Positions 44,304-54,679 of a stretch of DNA of 64,000 nucleotides are shown in pieces (the stretch's first letter is position 1; every line of letters begins with the position of its first letter). The translations under genes were made by a program, and so were the position numbers. The DNA comes from Chlorobiaceae bacterium (lineage in GTDB: Bacteria > Bacteroidota > Chlorobiia > Chlorobiales > Chlorobiaceae): the NCBI GenBank assembly GCA_013334525.1, contig JAAXXK010000010.1:1-64000 (forward strand), read 5' to 3'. Under the pieces are notes generated by a model. The model ran no database searches, was not told the origin of the DNA, and saw only the letters and a program-made list of their open reading frames with translations.

Positions 44304-45752
44304 ATGACCCGACTGTTCGACAACTACGACGCTCTCCCCGACCGTTTTTTTGACGAGGTTATTTCGCGGGACGACACCCCAAGGGTTCATTACGAAAAAA
44401 TGATGCGCCGCTTCACCCAGCTTTCACCCGAAGATATCCGGGCAAGGCGCGAGCTTGTGAACATCTTCTTCAGGAATCAGGGTATAACCTTCACCGTCTA
44501 CGGGGTCGAGGAGGGTATCGAACGCATCTTTCCGTTCGATTTAATTCCGAGAATCATCCCGTTGCCCGAATGGGAGGTTATCGAGCGGGGCCTCATCCAG
44601 CGCATCACTGCGCTCAACGAGTTCCTGTCCGACATCTACCAGGGCCAGAAAATCCTGAAAGACAGGATTATTCCACCGGAACTGGTTCTTGGAAGCAAGC
44701 ATTTCAGAAGGGAGTTCGTCGGTGTAAAGCCTCCGCTTGGAGTCTACATCCACGTAACGGGCAGCGATCTGATCCGCGATGGTGCCGGACGCTATCTTGT
44801 ACTTGAAGACAACCTTCGCACACCGAGCGGCGTCTCCTATATGCTGCAGAACCGCCAGGCCATGAAAAAGGCCTTCCCGGTACTTTTCGACCAATACAAG
44901 GTACGACCGGTGGACGGTTACCCGCAACAGTTGCTCAAAACCCTCCAGGAGATAAGCCCTACGCTGAAACCGGAGCCGAAAGTGGTCGTGCTTACCCCCG
45001 GCATCTACAATTCGGCATACTTCGAACACAGTTACCTGGCCCAGCAGATGGGCGTGCAGCTGACCGAAGGGCGCGACCTGGTGGTCAACAACAACAAGGT
45101 GTATACGCGCACGACGCGAGGGCTGCAGCGCGTCGACGTGATCTACAGGAGAGTCGACGACGATTTCATCGATCCGCTCGTTTTCAGGCCAGACTCGAAG
45201 CTCGGCGTTGCAGGGTTGATCAATGCCTACCGCAAGGGCAATGTGGCGCTGGCCAACGCGATCGGAACCGGTGTAGCCGATGACAAGGTCATTTACAGCT
45301 TCGTGCCTGACATTATCCGGTACTATCTCAACGAGGATCCGATCCTCGACAATGTCGAAACATGGCTGGCCAGCAACCCGATGCACCTGAAACACATCCT
45401 GGCAAATCTCGAAACGCTGGTCGTCAAGGCGGCCAACGAATCAGGTGGTTACGGCATGCTGGTCGGCCCTGAATCAACGGCTGCAGAACGCGAGAAGTTC
45501 GCAGAAAAAATCGTGGCCAACCCACGCAACTACATCGCACAGCCAACCATCTCCCTGTCGCGTCATCCCAGCTTTTTCAACGACAACGAGATCGCGGCCT
45601 GCCATATTGATCTCCGTCCTTATGTTCTTTATGGCAAATCACCCTCCATCGTACCGGGCGGGTTGACCAGGGTAGCCCTGAAGCGTGGCTCTCTGGTGGT
45701 CAACTCTTCACAGGGTGGCGGGAGCAAGGATACCTGGGTTATCGATATCTGA
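44304..45752 (+). CDS. Circularly permuted ATP-grasp protein
   Basis: 482 residues, full-length match to the circularly permuted ATP-grasp family (formerly DUF404/DUF407), with [36 protein letters not shown] and [22 protein letters not shown]-grasp folds form carboxylate-amine or thiol bonds, so a peptide ligase or amidoligase activity is predicted. It is the first of three genes always found together (this, alpha-E protein, transglutaminase), thought to make or modify a peptide-like metabolite. Confidence 0.9.
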   Translation: MTRLFDNYDALPDRFFDEVISRDDTPRVHYEKMMRRFTQLSPEDIRARRELVNIFFRNQGITFTVYGVEEGIERIFPFDLIPRIIPLPEWEVIERGLIQRITALNEFLSDIYQGQKILKDRIIPPELVLGSKHFRREFVGVKPPLGVYIHVTGSDLIRDGAGRYLVLEDNLRTPSGVSYMLQNRQAMKKAFPVLFDQYKVRPVDGYPQQLLKTLQEISPTLKPEPKVVVLTPGIYNSAYFEHSYLAQQMGVQLTEGRDLVVNNNKVYTRTTRGLQRVDVIYRRVDDDFIDPLVFRPDSKLGVAGLINAYRKGNVALANAIGTGVADDKVIYSFVPDIIRYYLNEDPILDNVETWLASNPMHLKHILANLETLVVKAANESGGYGMLVGPESTAAEREKFAEKIVANPRNYIAQPTISLSRHPSFFNDNEIAACHIDLRPYVLYGKSPSIVPGGLTRVALKRGSLVVNSSQGGGSKDTWVIDI

Positions 45753-45774
45753 ACCATTAACGAACCGAACGCCA

Positions 45775-46845
45775 ATGCTGAGCCGTGTCGCCGAATCGCT
45801 CTTCTGGATGAGCCGATATTTCGAAAGGGCCGAGAATACCGCCAGGTTCCTCGACGTGAATTTCAACCTGATGCTCGACCTGAACAGCATCACCGATGTG
45901 GACCATCCAAACTACTGGAAGCCGCTCATCATGGTCATGTCCAACCTGGACAACTTCAATGCGCACTACCAGGAGTACAACGTCCACACGGTAACCGATT
46001 ACCTGGTGTTCAACCGCCAGAACACCAGCTCGATCCTATCATCGATCAGCATGGCGCGCGAAAACGCCAGAAGCATCATCGAGAGCATTTCGAGCGAAAT
46101 GTGGGAGCAGGTCAACAACCTCTACCATTTCCTGCAAAGCGTCACACCCCAGCAGGTGCATACCGACCCTTACAGCTTCTACAAGGAGATCAAGAACGCC
46201 TCACACCTTTTCCAGGGCATCACCGACAACACTTTCTCACGTAACGAAGGGTGGGATTTCGTGCAGATCGGCAAATACCTGGAAAGGGCCGACAACGCCG
46301 CTCGCCTCATCGACGTCAAGTACCATATGCTGATGCCGAAACGCGGCCAGCACCTCGACCTGGTCAAGGACTCTGTGGATATCATCCAGTGGATGGCTGT
46401 ACTGAAAAGCTGCAGTGCACTGGAGGCATTCCGGAAGGTCTATCTTTCGAAGATCGACCCCGACAACATTCTCCGGTTCCTCATTCTGGACCGCACCTTC
46501 CCGCGCAGCATAACCTTTTCGATCTGTGCGGCCCAGGAGGCCCTGTGGAGGATCTCCGGAAGCTCGCTTCACCGCTATGTGAACAACGTCGACCGGTTGA
46601 TCGGCAAGACAGATGCCGAATTGAGCTACACTACCGTCGAAGATATTTTCCACAAGGGTGTCCATGAATTTCTCGAAGAGATCGAACATGGACTGATCAG
46701 AATAGGAGAACAGCTCCATCTGCTCTATTTTGCCTATCACACTCCGAAAATCGAGCCACTCGACGTTTCCGAAGCGCTCCCGTTTACCGGAGTCGCCGGC
46801 GGGCGGGCAAACTGGAGCCAGTCACAGCAACAACAGCAGCAGTAA
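45775..46845 (+). CDS. Alpha-E domain protein (DUF403)
   Basis: 356 residues from ATG 45775 (MLSRVAESLFWMSRYFERAENTARFLDV), the conserved N-terminus of the family; it lies 22 nt after the ATP-grasp gene. It is all-alpha and Glu-rich. The C-terminus carries a poly-Gln tail (SQSQQQQQQ). It is the partner of the ATP-grasp and transglutaminase-like proteins; biochemical role unproven. Confidence 0.9.
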   Translation: MLSRVAESLFWMSRYFERAENTARFLDVNFNLMLDLNSITDVDHPNYWKPLIMVMSNLDNFNAHYQEYNVHTVTDYLVFNRQNTSSILSSISMARENARSIIESISSEMWEQVNNLYHFLQSVTPQQVHTDPYSFYKEIKNASHLFQGITDNTFSRNEGWDFVQIGKYLERADNAARLIDVKYHMLMPKRGQHLDLVKDSVDIIQWMAVLKSCSALEAFRKVYLSKIDPDNILRFLILDRTFPRSITFSICAAQEALWRISGSSLHRYVNNVDRLIGKTDAELSYTTVEDIFHKGVHEFLEEIEHGLIRIGEQLHLLYFAYHTPKIEPLDVSEALPFTGVAGGRANWSQSQQQQQQ

Positions 46846-46884
46846 ACCCATGGTCGCCACCTTAAACGGGAAAACACAAGCGTT

Positions 46885-47742
46885 ATGATACTCAAGGTTG
46901 AACATTCGACGATATTCGAGTACGAAGAACCGATTTATGAAACGGCGACCGAAGTCCGCCTGCATCCGGCAAGCGGCGTCAGCTCCCAGCGATGCGCCAG
47001 CTTCAGCCTTCAGGTAAACCCGGCGGCACCGATCTCCGAATACACCGACTTTTACGGCAACAAAGTACACCACTTCAATCTCCTGCAGAGCCACAAGCGG
47101 GTTCAGATCGTGGCGACCTCGGTCGTGGAAACCATCGCATCACCTGCCGGCTGGAAATTCAGGGAGGATGAGATATACCTGATGGATTTCTCTGCCGAGA
47201 GCCATTACGTTCATTTTGATCCATCAATCCAGTCGCTGGCAGGGCAGTTCAGGGGCATCGAAGACCCCTACCAGCAGGCAATTGCGATCTGCGGCAACAT
47301 CAACAGCACGTTCCGCTACGAGCCGGGTGTGACGGACGTACACAGCACCAGCGCCGTTGTCATGGCCCTCGGCCGCGGCGTCTGCCAGGATTTTGCCCAC
47401 GTCATGCTTGCCTTCTGCCGTGAACTCGGCCTTCCTGCCCGGTATGTCAGCGGCTACCTTTATGGTGGTGGAAGTACTCCAGATGGACAGGACGAGGCCA
47501 GTCATGCCTGGTGCGAAGTGTATTGCGGGGAAGAGAGAGGATGGACAGGCTTCGATCCAACCCACAAAACCCTCGTCGTGGATGATCGCTATATCAAAAT
47601 CGGCACGGGACGCGACTACGGAGATGTACCACCGGTGCGCGGCACCTACAAAGGCACTTCAGCCGAAAAGCTTAGCGTTGCCGTCAAGGTAAGCTCGCTT
47701 GAGCAGGCCCCGGAGGTTTTCGAATCGAACCGCCACTCCTGA
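46885..47742 (+). CDS. Transglutaminase-like cysteine protease-fold protein
   Basis: 285 residues. An N-terminal beta domain (Bact_transglu_N, residues 1-~85) precedes a transglutaminase-like core with Cys in GRGVCQDFAHVMLAFCRELGLPARYVSGYL, His in ASHAWCEV and Asp in GFDPTH, the full catalytic triad. It probably hydrolyses or transfers peptide amide bonds. It is the third gene of the ATP-grasp/alpha-E operon, 39 nt after the alpha-E gene. No signal peptide. Confidence 0.92.
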   Translation: MILKVEHSTIFEYEEPIYETATEVRLHPASGVSSQRCASFSLQVNPAAPISEYTDFYGNKVHHFNLLQSHKRVQIVATSVVETIASPAGWKFREDEIYLMDFSAESHYVHFDPSIQSLAGQFRGIEDPYQQAIAICGNINSTFRYEPGVTDVHSTSAVVMALGRGVCQDFAHVMLAFCRELGLPARYVSGYLYGGGSTPDGQDEASHAWCEVYCGEERGWTGFDPTHKTLVVDDRYIKIGTGRDYGDVPPVRGTYKGTSAEKLSVAVKVSSLEQAPEVFESNRHS

Positions 47743-47760
47743 GAGCATTTGCTGCGGGAA

Positions 47761-50229
47761 TCACTTCATGTCGAGGGCTTCACGCACCTTACCTGCCAAT
47801 GCCTTGATGGTAAAGGGTTTGCGAATGAAATTCACGGCCGGGTCAAGCACTCCGTGACTTGCGATGATGTCTGCCGTGTATCCCGACATGAACAGGATCC
47901 TTAAGCCGGGACTTATTTTCAGAAGTTTTATTGACAAGTCGCTGCCGTTCATTCCCGGCATGACGACATCGGTCAGGAGCAGATCGATTTTGCCACTCCA
48001 CTCTTCGGCAATCCTGATCGCCTCGTCAGGAGAAGCGGCGGTCATTACCTTGAAACCCGACTTTTCGAGCATGAGCCTGCAGAGGTTGAGAATCTCAGGT
48101 TCATCCTCGACGACAAGAATCGAAGCGCCAGATCCCTGGCTTGAAGCTCCCGTCTTCCCGCTGTTGGCCTCCCTGGTCTCGCTCTTGTACAGGGGGAGGA
48201 AAACCTGGAAATTGCTGCCCTTACCCTCCTTGCTTTCAAATTCGACGAACCCCCTGTTCTGCTTGACAATGCCGTAAACCGTCGAAAGACCAAGGCCGGT
48301 GCCTTTACCGAGCTCCTTGGTGGTGAAAAACGGCTCGAAAATGTGGGGCATATGCTCCTCTGGAATTCCATGCCCTGTATCTACGACCGAAATCATGATA
48401 TAGTCGCCGGTCATCCTGAAGGCCTCCGAGTCGCCGGACTTGGCGTCGATATGCACCAGGCTGGCTGTAATGGAGATCCTTCCAACGCCGTTCATGGCAT
48501 CGCGGGCATTAATGCAAAGATTCATGAGAATCTGGTCGAGTTGCGAGGGATCAATGCTCACCATGCAATTCGATCCGCAGGGGTACCAGTCGAGCGAGAT
48601 CTCCTTGCCGCTCATCCTCTGGAGAATTGCAAGGGACTCTTCCACCGCCTTGTCAATACACAGCACTTTGGGGACCGCCGTCTGCTTGCGTGCAAAAGCG
48701 AGAAGCTGGCTGGTCATTTCAGCAGAGCGCTCTGCCGCCTTGTAAATCTCCTGAAGGTTGCTTTGCAACGACTCGTCCAGGTCTTCGTTTGACAGCGCTA
48801 TTTCGGTATTGCCCAGAATGACGCCCAGCATGTTGTTGAAGTCATGGGCGATGCCTCCTGCAAGCTGACCGACAAGCTCCATCTTCTGGATCTGCAGCAG
48901 GAGCGACTGAACCCTCGTTTCAGACTGTTCGGCCAGTTTCCGGGCGACAATGTCCCATACCAGGTCAGCCATGGTGCCAACCCAATGGACATCATCATCG
49001 TGGTAGGGCGATCGTTTGTTGCCCACGAGAAAAGCAGCCACTACCCGACCGGCCTCAATGACGGGCACGACCAGGCTGTTTTTCAGCATTGGATGATTGG
49101 AAGGAAAAGCCGGGGAAACCGCACTGCTGTAGTCATTGATAACGACGGGGCGTTTGATCTGGACGGCTTCGTTCAGGATGGGCATCACATCAAATGGGTG
49201 ATGAATCCCTTTTTCGCCCATTATCCTCATGGAGTCGCGGACGCGACCGGACCAGATGCGCTGAGGCAAGGAACCGTGTTCGGAGGAGAGGATATGGATG
49301 AACCCGAAAGAGCTGTCAGTCTGCTTTTCGGCCTCGTCGAGGGCACTTTGAAGAAGCGCTTCAGCCGACGAATTTTCCGCATGTTCCAGAAGATTGAGGC
49401 GAAACGAGGTGAGCGCCTCAAGCCTTTTTCGCTGGGTAAGATCGTAAAGAAGCCCTATCATTCCCTCAATCCGGTTGTCATGGTAACGCTGTAGCTTCAG
49501 CTCGACATAGATTACCAGACCATCGTTCTTGCGCAACCTGAACTCGTGTGTCCTTATCACCGAAGGATTAGAGCCTATCTCGTTGATCATGGAGACCGCC
49601 TTGTCGACCTCATCTCCTTCGAGAAAACGATGGAACGGCTGGCCTTTGCACTCGGCGAACGTGCTGTTGGACATCTTTTCGAAAGCCGGTGACATATACA
49701 TGATGGCGCCTGCCGTATCGGTAATGAAAACCGGCGCTTCACCCTGCTCGAAAATGGAACGGAACCGCTGCTCGCTCATCATCAGCGCCTGTCCGGCCTT
49801 TTTCAGGGTAGTAATATCGATGCCGGTTCCGACTATGTAATAATGTCCGTCTCTTTCGTAACGGCTTCCCGTGAGCAGGAACCAGCGATAGGCCGGCCCC
49901 CCCTTCAGGAGAATCCTGAGCTCCACGGTCTCTTCGACCTTGTGCTCAAGAATGTTGCGCATTCGCTGGGCAGCCAGTTCCCTGTCATCGGGATGAACCA
50001 GATCGATAAACCTGATAGACGCCAGAACCTCGTCCGATTGGCCTGCGATGCGGTCCCTGAACCACGGGCTCCATCTTACAATACGCCCATCACCATCCAC
50101 CAGGTACATGGACTGGGGAAAAACTTCAGTAAATGTTTTATGGCATGCGCAGGAGGAATCTTCGGCAAGATGAACCGTTGAATCTGGTTCTGTATGTGTC
50201 CAGATACTATTTTCATGCTCTTCGTACAT
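47761..50229 (-). CDS. PAS-GAF hybrid sensor histidine kinase with C-terminal receiver
   Basis: 822 residues, cytoplasmic. Two PAS domains (~30-140 and ~145-270, the first with [22 protein letters not shown]) are followed by a GAF domain (~275-445, [21 protein letters not shown]). Then come HisKA (His462 in [19 protein letters not shown]), HATPase ([27 protein letters not shown]) and a receiver with Asp754 in LLTDVVMPG. It is built like the kinase at 26971-29670 but with GAF in place of two PAS domains. No cognate regulator is adjacent. It converges on the transglutaminase gene with an 18-nt gap. Confidence 0.88.
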   Translation of the reverse strand: MYEEHENSIWTHTEPDSTVHLAEDSSCACHKTFTEVFPQSMYLVDGDGRIVRWSPWFRDRIAGQSDEVLASIRFIDLVHPDDRELAAQRMRNILEHKVEETVELRILLKGGPAYRWFLLTGSRYERDGHYYIVGTGIDITTLKKAGQALMMSEQRFRSIFEQGEAPVFITDTAGAIMYMSPAFEKMSNSTFAECKGQPFHRFLEGDEVDKAVSMINEIGSNPSVIRTHEFRLRKNDGLVIYVELKLQRYHDNRIEGMIGLLYDLTQRKRLEALTSFRLNLLEHAENSSAEALLQSALDEAEKQTDSSFGFIHILSSEHGSLPQRIWSGRVRDSMRIMGEKGIHHPFDVMPILNEAVQIKRPVVINDYSSAVSPAFPSNHPMLKNSLVVPVIEAGRVVAAFLVGNKRSPYHDDDVHWVGTMADLVWDIVARKLAEQSETRVQSLLLQIQKMELVGQLAGGIAHDFNNMLGVILGNTEIALSNEDLDESLQSNLQEIYKAAERSAEMTSQLLAFARKQTAVPKVLCIDKAVEESLAILQRMSGKEISLDWYPCGSNCMVSIDPSQLDQILMNLCINARDAMNGVGRISITASLVHIDAKSGDSEAFRMTGDYIMISVVDTGHGIPEEHMPHIFEPFFTTKELGKGTGLGLSTVYGIVKQNRGFVEFESKEGKGSNFQVFLPLYKSETREANSGKTGASSQGSGASILVVEDEPEILNLCRLMLEKSGFKVMTAASPDEAIRIAEEWSGKIDLLLTDVVMPGMNGSDLSIKLLKISPGLRILFMSGYTADIIASHGVLDPAVNFIRKPFTIKALAGKVREALDMK

Positions 50230-50481
50230 AAGCTGGTATATATATGAAAATTACTCTGGCATTCCGTCAACTATAAAGATAATCATATTTTTATATATAA
50301 AAAAATACATCGATGCCGTATTATATTTCACCCGTATTTCCCAGGATCGCTTTATCATCAGCATTTGCAGACCCATTGCAAGGAGCTGACTTGGCACGTT
50401 TTTTTTTATGGGTGCTGTTGCCTACTTTCATTCATCGCAAACTCAGAGTAAAACGCCCATTGTCACCCGTTCCTCCGTAAC

Positions 50482-51615
50482 ATGAAATTTTCAGTATCGT
50501 CGAAAGACCCCCGTTCAGCCGCCCGTAGCGGAATTCTCTCGACAAGCCACGGTGACATCCCAACCCCGATCTTCATGCCGGTAGGAACCCGGGCAAGCGT
50601 AAAAGCGGTCGAACCGGAAGAGCTGAAGACGCTCGATGTAAAAATTATCCTCGCGAACACCTACCATCTGTTCCTGAAGCCGGGCAACGACATCCTCTTC
50701 AAGGCAGGTGGCATTCACCGCTTCATGGACTGGAACCGCCCGTTGTTGACCGACAGCGGCGGCTACCAGGTCTACTCCCTGTCGCAACTCCGTAAAATAA
50801 GTGAAGACGGGGTTACCTTCAAGTCCCACCTTGACGGCTCCCGGCTGCATTTTACCCCGGAAAATGTCGTCGATACCCAGAGGATCATCGGCAGCGACAT
50901 CATGATGCCTCTCGACGAGTGCCCCCCATGGCCGACAGAAAAGGAATACGTCCGCAAATCCGGAGAGCTGACCGTCCGCTGGGCCGAACGGGCAAGAAAC
51001 CATTTCCTGTCGACAACTCCGCTGTACGGTTACCAGCAATACCAGTTCGGAATAACCCAGGGCGGAACCTATGAGGATCTCCGTGCGGATTCGAGCAGGG
51101 CGCTTGTCGACCTGGATTTCGACGGCTATGCGGTCGGAGGAATGGCGGTCGGCGAACCTGCCGAAGAGATGTACCGCATGCTCGAACTGTCGCACACTCT
51201 CCTGCCCGAATCCAAACCCCGTTACCTTATGGGCGTCGGAACTCCTGCCAACATTCTGAACGCCATCGAACGGGGCATCGACATGTTCGACTGCGTGATT
51301 CCGACACGCGAAGGTAGAAACGGACGGGTCTATACCCGATCGGGCACGATGAACCTGAGATCGGCAAGGTTTGCCGATGACTTCAGGCCAATCGACGAAG
51401 GTTTCGACAACCACGTCTGCAGGAACTACTCGCGCGCCTACATCCGGCACCTGCTGAACGTGGGGGAGATCCTCGGCATGAAACTCTGCACCCTTCAAAA
51501 TATTTCATTTTATCTCTGGCTCACCTCGACAGCACGCAGGCACATCGAAGCAGGCACCTTCACCGACTGGAAAGAGGCATTCCTCATGGAGTTCAATCGC
51601 AATGACAAAGCATAA
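50482..51615 (+). CDS. tgt: Queuine tRNA-ribosyltransferase
   Basis: 377 residues. It exchanges guanine 34 of GUN-anticodon tRNAs for preQ1. Signatures: DSGGYQVYSL with the catalytic Asp, FDGYAVGGMAVGE, and FDCVIPTREGRNGRVYT containing the nucleophile region. The usual zinc-site pattern CxCxxC is altered here: the C-terminal part reads HVCRNYSRAYIRHLLNVGE, with only the last Cys and the following His. This is one thing to check. The rimO gene overlaps its 3' end by 14 nt. Confidence 0.93.
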   Translation: MKFSVSSKDPRSAARSGILSTSHGDIPTPIFMPVGTRASVKAVEPEELKTLDVKIILANTYHLFLKPGNDILFKAGGIHRFMDWNRPLLTDSGGYQVYSLSQLRKISEDGVTFKSHLDGSRLHFTPENVVDTQRIIGSDIMMPLDECPPWPTEKEYVRKSGELTVRWAERARNHFLSTTPLYGYQQYQFGITQGGTYEDLRADSSRALVDLDFDGYAVGGMAVGEPAEEMYRMLELSHTLLPESKPRYLMGVGTPANILNAIERGIDMFDCVIPTREGRNGRVYTRSGTMNLRSARFADDFRPIDEGFDNHVCRNYSRAYIRHLLNVGEILGMKLCTLQNISFYLWLTSTARRHIEAGTFTDWKEAFLMEFNRNDKA

Positions 51616-52915
51616 CCGGCAAATCCGGCCGACGGCAGTATTCCTGCTCAGCCTCGGCTGCTCGAAGAATACGGTGGACAGCGAACGCCTGATGGCCCAG
51701 GCTGTGGCCGGCGGCCTGACCTTCACCGACCAGGCCGACCAGGCCGACATCATCATCATCAACACCTGTGGATTCATCCTTGACGCCAAGGAGGAATCGA
51801 TCAACGAAACCCTTGCCGCCATCGGCAAGAAAGAGGAGGGAATAGTTCGCGAAGTCTATATGATGGGATGCCTCGTCGAACTGTATCGCAAGGAACTGAA
51901 GGAGGAGATGCCGGAAATAGACGGATTTTTCGGCACCCGCCAGCTCCCTGAACTGCTCGCGGCGATAGGAGCCCGCTACCGGCATGAGCTTTACGACAAC
52001 CGGTGCCTGCTGACCCCGCCCCATCACGCATGGCTGAAAATCTCGGAAGGGTGCAACCGTCACTGCTCCTTCTGCTCAATCCCTAAAATAAGGGGTCCGT
52101 ACGTAAGCCAGCCGATCGAACAGTTGCTGTCAGAAGCCGCCCTGCTGCATGGGGCCGGCGTCAGGGAACTGAACGTAATCGCACAGGACATAAGCCTTTA
52201 CGGATACGACCTGTATGGGAAATCGATGCTCAACGAGCTGGTGCTCCGTCTTTCGGACATGGATTTCCAGTGGATCAGGCTGCTGTATGCCTACCCGCTG
52301 AACTTCCCTCTCGAAGTGATCGACACCATGCGCCGTCGAGACAACATCTGCAACTACCTCGACATGCCGTTGCAGCACATCAACGAACGGATACTGCGCT
52401 CCATGAAACGGGGAGTCGGCCGACAGGAGACCGTTGAACTCATCTCCGGCATTCGCGACAGGAATCCCGAAATCAGGCTCCGCACGACCATGCTCGTCGG
52501 ATATCCTGGTGAAACGAGGCAGGAGTTCGAAGAGCTGCTCGAGTTCGTAAGCCAGACGCGCTTCGACCGCCTCGGCTGCTTCCCCTACCGGCACGAGGAG
52601 CACGCCCCCTCATTCGAGCTGGAGGACACGGTGGGCGACGAAGAGAAGGAGGCAAGGGTCGGGGAACTGATGGAGTTGCAGGAGGGCATCGCTGCCGCAA
52701 ACAACCGGAAATTAGAGGGAAAAAGGTTGAAGACGGTCATCGACACGGTCGAGGGGAACACAGCTTTCGGCCGCACCGAATTCGATGCCCCGGAGGTCGA
52801 CAACGACGTCATCATTACACTCGGCGAACATCAGGTCTCGCCCGGCGACTTCTGCTACGTACAGATCAACGACACCACCCCGCACGAACTCCACGGTTTG
52901 ATCGTCAGCGGCTGA
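51602..52915 (+). CDS. rimO: Ribosomal protein S12 methylthiotransferase
   Basis: 437 residues. A radical-SAM enzyme that adds a methylthio group to Asp of ribosomal protein S12. The N-terminal UPF0004 domain has its three cluster cysteines (LGCSKN, INTCGFI, MMGCLVEL). The radical-SAM CxxxCxxC motif is CNRHCSFCSIP, and the C-terminus is a TRAM domain. LGCSKNTVDSE is diagnostic of RimO over MiaB. It is coupled to tgt by overlap. Confidence 0.95.
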   Translation: MTKHNRQIRPTAVFLLSLGCSKNTVDSERLMAQAVAGGLTFTDQADQADIIIINTCGFILDAKEESINETLAAIGKKEEGIVREVYMMGCLVELYRKELKEEMPEIDGFFGTRQLPELLAAIGARYRHELYDNRCLLTPPHHAWLKISEGCNRHCSFCSIPKIRGPYVSQPIEQLLSEAALLHGAGVRELNVIAQDISLYGYDLYGKSMLNELVLRLSDMDFQWIRLLYAYPLNFPLEVIDTMRRRDNICNYLDMPLQHINERILRSMKRGVGRQETVELISGIRDRNPEIRLRTTMLVGYPGETRQEFEELLEFVSQTRFDRLGCFPYRHEEHAPSFELEDTVGDEEKEARVGELMELQEGIAAANNRKLEGKRLKTVIDTVEGNTAFGRTEFDAPEVDNDVIITLGEHQVSPGDFCYVQINDTTPHELHGLIVSG

Positions 52916-52919
52916 CCAC

Positions 52920-53567
52920 TCAAAACCTGAACATCGGCAGCAGGTTGAAGGGATGGCTCTTCATCCACGCCGCACCCAGCCGGATAAGCGCCTGGTGGAA
53001 TCCTTCGTTCGGGAATGTGTCGAGTACATCCACGACATAACTATCCTTGAGCTTGTGTCGCAACATGCCTTTTGAAATATCGATCCAGTCGGCTTTCCTG
53101 AATTGTTCGACCAGCCAAGACGGATTTGCTTGGTAAGGCCTGATCTTGTGGTGCTGCCGGATCATGGCCTGGATCTCCTCGCGCCATTCTGTCTGTCCGG
53201 TCGCCTCAAGTTGTTTTCCGGCAAGCCGACACGAGGGTTCGATATAGTCGAAGCTTCCCTCCGTCCAGATTCCCAGATCATGAAACGCCGCGGCAATGGC
53301 TATTTTCATCCGGGCCGTTTCGTCTGACTGCTCGACAAAGGCAGTGCAGAAAAGGAAAACCCTTCTGCAGTGGTTCCGGTAACCATCGAAGTCGGGTCCG
53401 ACGAGCTGGCGAAAAGGTTCAAGGAGTTCATCCAAAGGAGCGACCTGCAGCTCAGGTTCATCGAGATAAGCGGGTGATTTTACCATGGTTTGGTCATAAT
53501 CCTCATTGCATCGGCGGTTAGATTGTGGCGCATTTCCTTCAGGAGCACCTCCCGGCAAGTCATTCAT
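52920..53567 (-). CDS. HD-domain protein, putative phosphohydrolase
   Basis: Up to 215 residues; an internal ATG at 53486 (MVKSPAYLDEPELQVAPLDELL) may be the true start because the first 27 residues look non-native. The HD fold shows YRNHCRRVFLFC, the metal pair in AAAFHDLGIW and a later RQHHKIRP. Such proteins hydrolyse nucleotides or small phosphate esters. It converges on rimO with a 4-nt gap. Confidence 0.75.
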   Translation of the reverse strand: MNDLPGGAPEGNAPQSNRRCNEDYDQTMVKSPAYLDEPELQVAPLDELLEPFRQLVGPDFDGYRNHCRRVFLFCTAFVEQSDETARMKIAIAAAFHDLGIWTEGSFDYIEPSCRLAGKQLEATGQTEWREEIQAMIRQHHKIRPYQANPSWLVEQFRKADWIDISKGMLRHKLKDSYVVDVLDTFPNEGFHQALIRLGAAWMKSHPFNLLPMFRF

Positions 53568-53672
53568 CGTTTTTCGATGACAGGCCCCATAAAATCAGGG
53601 AGATAAAAAATGCCCTTTCGTATATTCTCCAGAAGATACTTAAAACATTCATCATTGTCGGGAGAGTAACAC

Positions 53673-54584
53673 ATGGAGGAAGGCAAAAGGGCAGCAGGGA
53701 GGAGAATAGGTATAATCTGGGCTGCAAGCCTCGTTGCGACTGCACTGATCGCATTTTTTGCATCCTCTTACTTCCACAGGACATTTCGCCTGGACGCAAA
53801 CAGCCTCTTTGTGCAGAAACAAGCCCTGGTTGCAGACATGAGAATCAATCTTGTCCGTTCGGTTGAAAAAGAAAAAAGCGCCGTCATCGCCTCCAGCGAC
53901 GAACAGTCCCGGAATTTTGCCGAGCAATCAGCAAGCTCGTCAGCACAGGTTGACAGGGACCTGAAAAAACTCGCTCGCCTGATCGAGCAGGGCGGCTCGG
54001 AAAAGGAGCGGGACCTGCTCCATAAATTCGAGATCTCGTGGAACAATGTACGCCAGATCGACACCGCGCTGCTCGAATCGGCCACGCAGAACACCAACAT
54101 CAAGGCAGTTGAGCTCTCCAGCACCATAGGAGCCGAACTGCTCCGCAAAATCGACGAGAATCTCGCGAAACTGACGGCAAAAACCGCGCAGCCCGCCAAA
54201 AAAGCACAGATTGAAAAAATCGCTGCCGGAGTGGCCTTAGCCGACCGGAATATCGCCATATACCAGTTGCGCCACATCAATGCCCCCGGAGAAGCAGAAA
54301 AAAAAGGCATCGAAGGCTCAATTCAGGCTGAAGGAGCAAAGGTCGGTGCGGCCCTGAAAGCACTTGAGCGCATACCGGGAGAAAAAAGCCGGACATACGC
54401 GAAGGAGGCCGTTACGGATTTCGTGGAATTCATGAAGGTCAACGATGAGATCCTGCGGTTGTCACACCTGAACACGAACCGGAATACCATTGAACTCTCT
54501 CTCGGGAAAAAAAGACTTGCCGAGGCCGAATGCGATCGTACGCTGAAGTCGTTGCAGTCGCTTTCCTCCGGCGACCAGCAATAA
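53673..54584 (+). CDS. Membrane-anchored four-helix-bundle sensor-like protein without signalling domain
   Basis: 303 residues. There is one TM helix (RIGIIWAASLVATALIAFFASSYF) near the N-terminus, then ~260 residues of almost uninterrupted helix with heptad character. This looks like the periplasmic four-helix bundle of chemoreceptors (4HB_MCP), e.g. SVEKEKSAVIASSDEQSRNFAEQ and EISWNNVRQIDTALLES. No HAMP or cytoplasmic signalling domain follows, and the stop is clean. It might be a stand-alone extracytoplasmic helical protein. Function unknown. Confidence 0.65.
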   Translation: MEEGKRAAGRRIGIIWAASLVATALIAFFASSYFHRTFRLDANSLFVQKQALVADMRINLVRSVEKEKSAVIASSDEQSRNFAEQSASSSAQVDRDLKKLARLIEQGGSEKERDLLHKFEISWNNVRQIDTALLESATQNTNIKAVELSSTIGAELLRKIDENLAKLTAKTAQPAKKAQIEKIAAGVALADRNIAIYQLRHINAPGEAEKKGIEGSIQAEGAKVGAALKALERIPGEKSRTYAKEAVTDFVEFMKVNDEILRLSHLNTNRNTIELSLGKKRLAEAECDRTLKSLQSLSSGDQQ

Positions 54585-54632
54585 ACCGTACCTGAATCGG
54601 CTGCGCCGCAAGAGTTCGAATTACAACCGATG

Positions 54633-54655
54633 CCCGGGAGCCCCATTCTCCCGGG
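54633..54655 (+). terminator. GC-rich hairpin after the helical-bundle gene
   Basis: Perfect 8-bp stem cccgggag / ctcccggg with a 7-nt loop, no T-run, located 25 nt before recD2. Confidence 0.5.
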
Positions 54656-54679
54656 CCGGAAACAGAACCATCTGCCTCA

